From Borreliella lanei (lineage in GTDB: Bacteria > Spirochaetota > Spirochaetia > Borreliales > Borreliaceae): a DNA stretch of 64,000 nucleotides. Position 1 is the first letter of the stretch; every line of letters starts with the position of its first letter. Shown piece by piece: positions 57,634 through 64,000 of this stretch. A program made the translations under genes and the position numbers. The notes beneath the pieces are model-generated. The model was not told the DNA's origin and did no database searches. It saw only the letters and a program-made list of their open reading frames with translations. The stretch lies in NCBI RefSeq assembly GCF_014205895.1, contig NZ_JACHFC010000003.1, positions 62,001 to 126,000 of the forward strand, in the 5' to 3' direction.

Positions 57634-58416
57634 TTACTCTCCCCTTTCTTCAATAGAATCACTTTTATCATTTTTAATTTCAATTTCCTTCATTAAATCT
57701 TCTTCATTTAAATTTTCAATTATTTGAATACCAACCTCTTTATCACTTTCTAAAATAGCATCAGATATTATTTTAGTAAACAAAGCAACAGAACGAATCG
57801 CATCATCATTACCAGGAATTGGACAATCAATAACATCTGGATTACAATTCGTATCAACCACAGAAATAATAGGGATTTTTAATTTTCTAGCCTCATTAAT
57901 GGCTATCTGCTCTCTCTTAGGATCAATGATAAAAATAGCACCAGGAAGTGTTTCCATATCCTTTATACCTGTTAAATTTTTAGCTAATTTTGATTTTTCA
58001 CGATTAAGTTGTGAAATCTCTTTTTTGCTTATCATATCAAAAGTTCCATCAACTTCCATCTTTTCTAGCTTTTTTAATTTTTGAACAGATTTTCTAATCG
58101 TATTAAAATTAGAAAGCATGCCCCCAAGCCATCTATTATTTACATATGGCATATCACTTCTTCTTGCTTCTTGTTCTATTATCTCACTAGCTTGCTTTTT
58201 GGTTCCAACAAAAAGCACCTTTTTACCATCTTTTATTACACTTTGAACAAGCTCATAAGAATCTTTAATGCCCTGTAAAGTCTTTTGAAGATCTAAAATA
58301 TGTATTTCATTTCTCTCAGAAAAAATAAATCTTTTCATTCTAGGATCAAGCCTTTTTACTTGATGACCAAAATGAACTCCGGCCTCCAACAGGCTTTTCA
58401 TCGTAACAATTGCCAA
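57634..58416 (-). CDS. rpsB: 30S ribosomal protein S2
   Basis: A small-subunit protein, 260 aa. '[20 protein letters not shown]' (8-27), '[19 protein letters not shown]' and '[20 protein letters not shown]' are signature blocks. The start is TTG at 58416, with GGAGG 6-7 nt upstream. It leads the rpsB-tsf-frr-uppS-cdsA-rseP run. The leader of about 58 nt after the promoter may have a control role. Confidence 0.96.
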   Translation of the reverse strand: MAIVTMKSLLEAGVHFGHQVKRLDPRMKRFIFSERNEIHILDLQKTLQGIKDSYELVQSVIKDGKKVLFVGTKKQASEIIEQEARRSDMPYVNNRWLGGMLSNFNTIRKSVQKLKKLEKMEVDGTFDMISKKEISQLNREKSKLAKNLTGIKDMETLPGAIFIIDPKREQIAINEARKLKIPIISVVDTNCNPDVIDCPIPGNDDAIRSVALFTKIISDAILESDKEVGIQIIENLNEEDLMKEIEIKNDKSDSIEERGE

Positions 58417-58481
58417 ATCAACCTCCTATTATCCTTCTCTTTTACTCACCATGCAAACACACAGCGGAAATTATCCCCTCT

Positions 58482-58509
58482 TTTATAAGAATATAATAAA
58501 ACAATCCAA
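58482..58509 (-). promoter_or_regulatory. Probable rpsB promoter
   Basis: TTGGAT (58504-58509) and TATAAA (58482-58487) on the minus strand with a 16-bp spacer, about 66 bp before the rpsB start. The rest of the 58417-58630 gap is AT-rich; I see nothing else in it and no convincing terminator for the upstream genes. Confidence 0.5.
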
Positions 58510-58630
58510 TTAATAAGTCCACCTCATTAAAAATAAACGTCATTCTCTTTAATAAAATTATCAACAAATTATATTAATAAAAAAATATTAAAAGCCAAAT
58601 TAATATCTAACTCTTTTAAAAATCATTCTT

Positions 58631-58909
58631 TTATAAATCGTTCTTATTTCTTTCAGAGAATTTAATCAAACTTATTAAAATAACTGACCCCAAAATAGGA
58701 AATAAATAAAGAACAAAATCTATTTGCCTTTCATAATAATCAGAATAGAAAAAGGGAATAAAAAACAAAAATACAATTCCACCCAAAAAGCTTATTAAAT
58801 AAACTACTAAAAACTTAAAATTCAATATGTTTAAAAACATAACAAAAAAGCTCACCAAAAAAGAAATAACAATATTTGTTAAAATCAAATGAGAAAAAAA
58901 TACTATCAT
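58631..58909 (-). CDS. Small membrane protein, unknown
   Basis: A 92-aa hydrophobic protein with three likely helices (about 5-27, 30-52 and 65-83) and a charged C-terminus ('LIKFSERNKNDL'). I do not recognise it. It follows the lipoprotein-like gene by 21 bp and has a GGGAGC-type site before its ATG. It is probably the last gene of the rpsA-led transcript. Confidence 0.6.
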   Translation of the reverse strand: MIVFFSHLILTNIVISFLVSFFVMFLNILNFKFLVVYLISFLGGIVFLFFIPFFYSDYYERQIDFVLYLFPILGSVILISLIKFSERNKNDL

Positions 58910-58930
58910 ACTCGCTCCCTTTAAAAAGAA

Positions 58931-59683
58931 CTAATTAGATAAACTAAATCCCGATAAATCTCCAAGATTAATAAGAACACTATAAGCATCATCAACAATA
59001 CTGCCGACACCCATAACAAAAATTGCCAAATTATACTTAGGGGCAATATCTTTTGTAAAAAAATCCTCATTTATATGTTTTAGATCAATTGGCCTTTTCT
59101 CTTTATCTAAAAAATTGGACTTTTTAATAGATTTTGAAAAACCTATATATTCTCCTTTGTCAATATGGGACCTATATATATTTTTCTTCTCAAGAATAAC
59201 AGATGAAGAAGCATTTCCATTTTTCACAATAATGAAAGCCTCACCAGGAACATCCTTTCTTAATTCCCCAAAATTTATTTCAAAATATAAAGGCAATTTG
59301 CTATCTACCCATTCTTTATTTAATTTAAAAACAGGTTTACCTGAATAAACAGTAGAACTCAAATTTATTTTATAAAACCCTCTATTATTAAATTCCCTAA
59401 CATTGTCAAAAACGCCCTTTAAGGCCTCAAAATCTTTTTCTACACTTTTTTGGAAACTGCTTATGTGATAATTGGCACCTTCCGGATAAAACTTGTAATA
59501 TATATCAAAACCTCTTAATTTACCAGCTGCTTGATTAGAAAAATAACCTGCTGGTAAAAAAAAAGCTACAGAATCTCTTGAAATTCGACTATCAACCTTT
59601 TCTGGTGAAGGAAGTATTAAAACATTGTCAAGACCACATCCAAAAAACCCCATACAAAATACAAAATATAAGATAAAAAAAAT
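58931..59683 (-). CDS. Probable lipoprotein apparently starting at an ATT codon
   Basis: A protein of about 250 aa I do not recognise. The first standard start (ATG 59653) leaves only 'MGFFGC' and has no ribosome-binding site. Reading back in frame adds a hydrophobic stretch ('FFILYFVFCMGFFGCGLD') that makes a signal peptide with lipobox FFGC. No ATG, GTG or TTG occurs in frame before the previous stop (59711-59713). GGGGGAGG (59691-59698) lies exactly 7 nt before an ATT at 59681-59683, so I start there. The mature part looks beta-rich and extracytoplasmic ('GEAFIIVKNGNASSSVIL'). Confidence 0.65.
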   Translation of the reverse strand: MFFILYFVFCMGFFGCGLDNVLILPSPEKVDSRISRDSVAFFLPAGYFSNQAAGKLRGFDIYYKFYPEGANYHISSFQKSVEKDFEALKGVFDNVREFNNRGFYKINLSSTVYSGKPVFKLNKEWVDSKLPLYFEINFGELRKDVPGEAFIIVKNGNASSSVILEKKNIYRSHIDKGEYIGFSKSIKKSNFLDKEKRPIDLKHINEDFFTKDIAPKYNLAIFVMGVGSIVDDAYSVLINLGDLSGFSLSN

Positions 59684-59690
59684 TATAAAA

Positions 59691-59698
59691 CCTCCCCC
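59691..59698 (-). promoter_or_regulatory. Strong ribosome-binding site before an ATT start
   Basis: GGGGGAGG on the minus strand, 7 nt from the in-frame ATT at 59683. It is unlikely to serve the ATG at 59653, which is 37 nt away. Confidence 0.65.
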
Positions 59699-59710
59699 AA
59701 AAAATACAAA

Positions 59711-60322
59711 TTAATTTTGCTTAAGTTCTAAAATTTTATTATTTGCTATATTTATATATAAATTATTTTCATACGGAAACTTAACAATCTCTTCATATAC
59801 TTTCACAGCAAGATCCTTATCTTTTTCCTCAATCAATATTGCCTTACTCAAAAGGGCTCTTACCTTTAAAAAGTCCAAACTAGTATTATTGATAAGATCT
59901 TCATAAACTAACAAAGCATCTTCTTTTAATCCCATTTTTTCATAAACTGCAGCTTTATTAAGAAAAGCAATTTCACTTTCAATGCCTTTTGCTTTAATAA
60001 CAATATCTAAATCTTTAATAGCCTCATCATACTGTGCTTGACTCTGAAAATAAACAGCTCTAGCCAAATAGAACCTTGAAATAAAATAAGATGAAATTTC
60101 TTTTTCCTTTGAAATAAGTTCCTTTATCCTAAGAAATATTTTTTCTCTCTCTTTGGCATCATTTTCTTTTAAATAATCATTTAAATCTTTTTCAAGATTT
60201 TCTACTATTTCTCCACCACTCTTTACATAATCCTTACCTAAAGAATTATAAAAAACAACAATAATGGATACAAACACAAAAATAATAGCAATAAAGAAAA
60301 CTAAAAGTTTATTCTTAGCCAT
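59711..60322 (-). CDS. Membrane-anchored TPR protein
   Basis: A 203-aa protein with one N-terminal membrane helix ('LLVFFIAIIFVFVSIIVVFY', 6-25) and a helical extracytoplasmic part with TPR-like units ('FYLARAVYFQSQAQYDEAIK', 'AFLNKAAVYEKMGLKEDALL'). It resembles small BamD- or YfgM-type envelope TPR proteins in layout, but the family is not assigned. Its ATG shares a base with the rpsA stop, so it is translationally coupled to S1. Confidence 0.72.
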   Translation of the reverse strand: MAKNKLLVFFIAIIFVFVSIIVVFYNSLGKDYVKSGGEIVENLEKDLNDYLKENDAKEREKIFLRIKELISKEKEISSYFISRFYLARAVYFQSQAQYDEAIKDLDIVIKAKGIESEIAFLNKAAVYEKMGLKEDALLVYEDLINNTSLDFLKVRALLSKAILIEEKDKDLAVKVYEEIVKFPYENNLYINIANNKILELKQN

Positions 60323-61977
60323 TACTCATCCCTCTTTAGTAAATTTTCAAATGGCTTATAAGATTCCTCATCATTACCCTTAAATAAATAAGAAGAAATC
60401 TCTTCTCTTGATCTTTGATTTTCATACTCCCTATAAGAGAGTAGCACTGATTTGTCTTTAGAATCAATACTTGTTATTACCACTTTAAGCTTATCTCCAA
60501 CGCTTAATTTTTCAAAAGTTTCTAAACTAGATTCTTTTGTATCTCCTAGTTGAATTTTACTAATAAATCCCATTATTTTATTATAAACTCTTACTTGAAA
60601 GCCTTTTGATTTTTTCTCTACAATTTCAACTTCAATAGCATCACCCTTTTTATAACTTTTAGAAAAATCTTCCCAAGGACTCTCTTCTAACTGCTTAATT
60701 CCTAATCTAACATTTCTCTTTCGCCTGTCAACCTCAAGCACTTTCCCATTCACTAAATCACCTATCTTAAAATATTCTTCAGGATCAATCTCTTCAAGCC
60801 AAGAAATATCAAACTTACTAACATAAGCATCTATACCTTCTTCAATATTTACAAAAGCCCCTGTTTTTGTAATATTAGTAACAACTCCTTGAACAACTCT
60901 CCCAATAGGATATTTCTCAGCTAATCTCTCCCAAGGATTCTCATTGATCTGTTTAATACCTAAGGATATTTTTTGATTTTCTTTATCTATCTCTAAAACT
61001 TTAACTTCTACAATCTGGCCAAGTTTTATTAATTCTTGAGGACTTTTTACGACCCTTATCCAAGAAAAATTACTTATATGTAAAAATCCCGACAATTCGC
61101 TGTCAAGCTCAATAACAGCTCCAAAGGGTAAAATTTTTACAACTTTCCCTTTTACAATGCTATCAATTTTATATTTAACATCTACAGAATCCCAAGGATT
61201 TGCTTTTAGGGCCTTAAGGGACAATTCCATTTTACCTGTTTGTGGATTTATCTTAATAATTTTCAACTTTAGCTTATCACCAACTCTAACAAAATCTTCA
61301 ACATTTTCAACTTGATTAAAGGCAATATTTCTTTTATGCAAAATTCCTGTAACAAAATTTTTAATTTTTACAATCGCACCGTATTCTGTAATACGCTCAA
61401 CCACACCATCAACCACATCTTCTTCGCTATAAGAACTTACTAGCTCTATTCTCTTGGCAAGACCTCTTTCTTTTTCTAAAGTGCGTCTATCAAGAATAAG
61501 TCTCAAACCGTCTGCTTCGCTTGCTTCAAGAATATAAAATTCAACAATAGACCCTCTTTTTAATTTCTCATCCTTAGATTTAGAGCTTAAATAAAAAGGC
61601 ATAAAGCCAGAAACATTTTCATTAATTTGAATCTTATAACCATTTGGAAGCTCAACTAACACCTTGCCTTTAATTATTTTTTTATTTTGAATATATTCAT
61701 ATACTTTATCTTGAAAATTCAAAGAATCAAGCTTTTCGACACTTAAAATAAGACCCAATTCTCCACCTATTCTTATAACGATTGCCTCAAGTTTATCACC
61801 AACTTTGGGAACATTTTCAAATTCTTCAATCTTGATAAAGCCTTCAGATTTATAACCAATATCTACTAGAACATAATCCTTCATAATGTTAACAACCGTC
61901 CCAGAAACACGACTTCCAAGTTCTACTTTTTCAAGTACTTTCAAATAATTTTCTTGTAAATCTTTTTGATTTTCCAT
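60322..61977 (-). CDS. rpsA: 30S ribosomal protein S1
   Basis: The mRNA-binding ribosomal protein, about 551 aa, with six S1-type OB repeats as in E. coli S1. Repeat starts include 'GSRVSGTVVNIMKDYVLVDI', 'EEDVVDGVVERITEYGAIVK', 'IVKGKVVKILPFGAVIELD' and 'IGRVVQGVVTNITKTGAFVN'. I start at ATG 61977; GAGAGG lies a few nt upstream, whereas a GTG at 61983 sits on that site. It follows cmk, the conserved cmk-rpsA order. Confidence 0.95.
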   Translation of the reverse strand: MENQKDLQENYLKVLEKVELGSRVSGTVVNIMKDYVLVDIGYKSEGFIKIEEFENVPKVGDKLEAIVIRIGGELGLILSVEKLDSLNFQDKVYEYIQNKKIIKGKVLVELPNGYKIQINENVSGFMPFYLSSKSKDEKLKRGSIVEFYILEASEADGLRLILDRRTLEKERGLAKRIELVSSYSEEDVVDGVVERITEYGAIVKIKNFVTGILHKRNIAFNQVENVEDFVRVGDKLKLKIIKINPQTGKMELSLKALKANPWDSVDVKYKIDSIVKGKVVKILPFGAVIELDSELSGFLHISNFSWIRVVKSPQELIKLGQIVEVKVLEIDKENQKISLGIKQINENPWERLAEKYPIGRVVQGVVTNITKTGAFVNIEEGIDAYVSKFDISWLEEIDPEEYFKIGDLVNGKVLEVDRRKRNVRLGIKQLEESPWEDFSKSYKKGDAIEVEIVEKKSKGFQVRVYNKIMGFISKIQLGDTKESSLETFEKLSVGDKLKVVITSIDSKDKSVLLSYREYENQRSREEISSYLFKGNDEESYKPFENLLKRDE

Positions 61978-61979
61978 TC

Positions 61980-62645
61980 TCACCTCTCTCTTACTTTTTT
62001 CAAATTAAACTTTTCTATTATAATATTACACACATCGTCTAATCCTTTGTAGCTTGTATCAAGGTAAAAAACCCCTTTTGATAATTTTAACTTACCATAT
62101 TGTTTTTTCTTGTCAACATCATCTCTTCTTTTAAGAGTACGCTCTAATTCTTCTAAACTCTCATTTCCATTTCTTTGCCTATATCGCCTCAAAGCTCTAA
62201 CTTTAACAGAAGCATCAAGATATATTTTAAATTCAGATTCTGGAAAAACTACAGTAGTAATATCTCTACCTTCTATTATATAATTACCATCGCTAAATTT
62301 AACAACCTCTCTTAATTTTTTATTTACAATGTTTCTTATTCCAACATAAGAAGAATAAAAAGAAACTTGAAAATCAATTTCATCGTTTAAAATTTGATTT
62401 TCAACATTCTCTCCATTAAGCAAAAAGGTGGAATTATTAAAACTTATATCATTCTCAAGAATCAAATTTAAAAGACTATCCTCACTAATAAAATCACTGC
62501 TACTCATAACAGATCTTTGAGCAATTAAAGTTATTATCCTATAAAGATATCCAGAACTGATAAATTTATAATTAAGCTTTACGCCAAGCTCTCTTGCAAT
62601 TGAACTTTTTCCTGATGCTGAAGGCCCATCAATTGCTATTATCAT
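61980..62645 (-). CDS. cmk: Cytidylate kinase
   Basis: Phosphorylates CMP/dCMP with ATP. It is 221 aa. The P-loop 'IAIDGPSASGKSSIARELG' (3-21) is diagnostic, and 'YIIEGRDITTVVFPESEFKI' followed by 'YLDASVKVRALRRYRQR' matches the NMP-binding and lid regions. It overlaps rluB by 17 nt or so and abuts rpsA, so the three are one unit. Confidence 0.95.
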   Translation of the reverse strand: MIIAIDGPSASGKSSIARELGVKLNYKFISSGYLYRIITLIAQRSVMSSSDFISEDSLLNLILENDISFNNSTFLLNGENVENQILNDEIDFQVSFYSSYVGIRNIVNKKLREVVKFSDGNYIIEGRDITTVVFPESEFKIYLDASVKVRALRRYRQRNGNESLEELERTLKRRDDVDKKKQYGKLKLSKGVFYLDTSYKGLDDVCNIIIEKFNLKKVRER

Positions 62646-63378
62646 TTAATTTCTCCAGCCTGGATTTTAAACTATTTATCTTAGACAAAGGAACAATTTT
62701 TACTTGACCTTCCTTTAAACTATCCAAATTAATATTGCCAATTCTAATTCTATGAATTTTTTTTAAAAAAATATTTTTGCTCAAAAACACTTTTCTTATT
62801 TCTCTGTTTTTTCCTTCATCTAAAATCAATCTAGCAGAATTTTTATTTAAAATTTCATAAGATTTTAATTTAAAAAATTCTTTTTTTACCTTTATGCCCG
62901 ATTTAAAAGAAATAAGCAAACTTTCATCAATATCCTTTTTTGATTCAATAATATATTCTCTTTCAACTTTTTGCCTTGGATGAATAATATCGTTTGCAAA
63001 TTTACCATCATTGGTGAATAATAAAAGCCCAGAGCTTTTAAAATCAAGCCTGCCAATTGAAAACACACGCTCTTTAAATAAAGGCTGAACCAAAGATATT
63101 GCCAACTTTCTTCCATTAACATCAAAATTGGAACATAAATAATTTCTAGGCTTGTTAAGAACCAGATAAATTCTATTATTACTTTGAAAATCTTTAAAAA
63201 CAAAAATCTGTTTTTTATAAATTATTCTGTCTCCTAAAGCTACTTTATCCCCAAGCTTAGCAACAGTATTATTAACTCTTACAAGTTTTTTTCTTATCAG
63301 TTCCTCGCAAAATCTTCTTGACCCTACTCCCTTTTCAGCTAAAAAAACATGAACTCTGGGGGTTTTAAGTGCAATCAT
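62629..63378 (-). CDS. rluB: rRNA pseudouridine synthase, RluB/RsuA family
   Basis: Isomerises a uridine in rRNA. It is about 249 aa. An N-terminal S4 domain (about 5-60, 'RVHVFLAEKGVGSRRFCEEL') is followed by the catalytic domain. The active Asp is in 'SIGRLDFKSSGLLLFTNDG', and 'LVLNKPRNYLCS' and 'EGKNREIRKVF' are the other family blocks. I prefer ATG 63378, because the GTG at 63387 sits only 2 nt after the GAGG site. It overlaps the upstream partial gene by 14 nt. Confidence 0.93.
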   Translation of the reverse strand: MIALKTPRVHVFLAEKGVGSRRFCEELIRKKLVRVNNTVAKLGDKVALGDRIIYKKQIFVFKDFQSNNRIYLVLNKPRNYLCSNFDVNGRKLAISLVQPLFKERVFSIGRLDFKSSGLLLFTNDGKFANDIIHPRQKVEREYIIESKKDIDESLLISFKSGIKVKKEFFKLKSYEILNKNSARLILDEGKNREIRKVFLSKNIFLKKIHRIRIGNINLDSLKEGQVKIVPLSKINSLKSRLEKLNDNSN

Positions 63379-64000
63379 TAATTTCACAACCTCGATACAA
63401 TACTAATTTATTATTCAAATATCCTAAATTTACAATATTAAGCATTTTGCACTCAAGGGATACTAAAAAATAAGAAAATCTCTCAAAAGAATAATTATCG
63501 GCATTAAAATCTAAAAGAGAATCAAAAATTATGCTGCTCTCTTTATTTAAAATAGAAATAATTTTCATTTTTTTCTCAAAAATTTTCAATTCATATTTAT
63601 TGCAAACAGCTTTAAATTTTTTATCACACAAAAAATTTTTATTAATAACTTTTCTCTTTAATGCACTAGACTTCCTCTTCAAATTTTTATTTTTCTTATT
63701 ATCATTAGCAACAGCATTAATATTTTTAACAAAATTACCACTATCGCCAAAAATAAACTCTTCAATCATTTTTGAGTCATAGAATTTAAAATTCTTTGTT
63801 TGATTTAATTGTAATTTTTCATTTTCTCTATTTTTGCTGGAACATATTAATCTTTCCACAACTTTGCGCTCAGCTTTATCTTTGTATTCAAGCTTCAGTG
63901 GGAATAAAATTTGAGTTTTCCAATAAAACAAATTATTAGCAAGATAAAAAAAATCAATCAATCCCCTAATGCTTATATTAAGGTCACCTGAAACAGCTAT
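63365..64000 (-). CDS. Divergent ScpA-like (kleisin) protein, 5' end outside the window
   Basis: The frame is open to the right edge, so the start is not in view (a TTG at 63961 is not a convincing start). 'YLANNLFYWKTQILFPLK' has the pattern of the ScpA segment ending 'LLxIKSxxLLP', and 'DKAERKVVERLI' follows as in ScpA. After a Lys/Asn-rich linker, 'SSIIFDSLLDF' and 'YFLVSLECKMLNIVNLGYL' resemble the C-terminal winged helix of ScpA ('FLALLELxKLGxV'). The place just upstream of rluB and cmk is where scpA-scpB sit in many bacteria. No scpB lies between. Tentative. Confidence 0.55.
   Translation of the reverse strand: MAVSGDLNISIRGLIDFFYLANNLFYWKTQILFPLKLEYKDKAERKVVERLICSSKNRENEKLQLNQTKNFKFYDSKMIEEFIFGDSGNFVKNINAVANDNKKNKNLKRKSSALKRKVINKNFLCDKKFKAVCNKYELKIFEKKMKIISILNKESSIIFDSLLDFNADNYSFERFSYFLVSLECKMLNIVNLGYLNNKLVLYRGCEINDCT

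Noticed and set aside
58417-58630. RNA gene in the gap before rpsB
   Set aside because: Only a promoter and an AT-rich leader are visible. No tRNA cloverleaf or strong structured RNA could be drawn.
63365-63961. Right-edge gene starting at TTG 63961
   Set aside because: The frame stays open to the window edge, and the ScpA-like pattern extends upstream. The apparent AGGGGA site directly abuts the TTG with no spacing.

Overview
The window is a stretch of bacterial chromosome that is very AT-rich and almost entirely coding. The protein sequences and gene order point to a Lyme-group spirochaete (Borrelia/Borreliella, burgdorferi sensu lato). From memory, the order corresponds to roughly loci BB0067-BB0130 of the B. 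burgdorferi chromosome. Supporting signs are a bacterial V-type ATPase operon, an acetyl-CoA acetyltransferase of the mevalonate type, an HtrA whose catalytic serine falls at residue 226, a SufS/SufU pair without SufBCD, and no sign of phage, insertion sequences, tRNA, rRNA or CRISPR. No gene-free stretch exceeds about 215 bases.

Layout. 1-907 (minus): the start of a long Xaa-Pro aminopeptidase. 1023-15576 (plus): a HAD phosphatase, an M29 aminopeptidase, a small membrane protein, three membrane proteins of which two are degenerate relatives of the Rnf/Nqr redox pump, prfB with its programmed frameshift, a PEGA/coiled-coil protein, ftsY, a secreted repeat protein and a LolCDE-type lipoprotein exporter. 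15586-17194 (minus): two uncharacterised genes behind a promoter that predicts a leaderless mRNA. 17376-20809 (plus): sufS, sufU and comM/yifB. 20840-36517 (minus): ldh, lepA, a TPR-like protein, the V-ATPase operon (E, a DUF2764-like protein, A, B, D, I, K), mutS2, rsgA and murI. 36681-38613 (plus): asnS and a secreted SPOR-like protein. 38610-45992 (minus): a purine phosphoribosyltransferase, htrA, map, a TPR membrane protein, nusB, a parvulin isomerase and thiolase. 46129-47493 (plus): a probable outer-membrane protein. 47497-52427 (minus): dnaB, rplI, rpsR, ssb, rpsF and a PTS IIBC transporter. 52633-53334 (plus): a hemolysin III family protein. 53331-64000 (minus): rseP, cdsA, uppS, frr, tsf, rpsB, three small envelope genes, rpsA, cmk, rluB and a partial ScpA-like gene.

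How it fits together. Most of the window is information processing (translation, ribosome rescue, recycling and maturation, replication, SRP targeting) and envelope biogenesis (Lol export, undecaprenyl and CDP-DAG synthesis, site-2 protease, HtrA, parvulin, MurI). Energy genes are ldh, the V-ATPase and the PTS. The K subunit carries the residues that bind Na+ in the Enterococcus enzyme, which suggests Na+ coupling.

Most notable observations. (1) The 773-aa and 186-aa membrane proteins at 5124-8002 align along their lengths with RnfC+RnfD (fused) and RnfA, but the Fe-S cysteines, the glycine-rich flavin/nucleotide loop and the membrane-cluster cysteines have all been replaced, so this looks like a retained Rnf-like complex without cofactors. 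(2) lepA and a probable lipoprotein gene (58931-59683) have no ATG, GTG or TTG in a usable position. Both have a strong G-rich Shine-Dalgarno exactly 7 nt before an in-frame ATT. (3) The partial gene at the right edge reads as a divergent ScpA kleisin, in the conserved scpA-rluB-cmk neighbourhood. Assignments rest on reading translations by eye; no database search was run.
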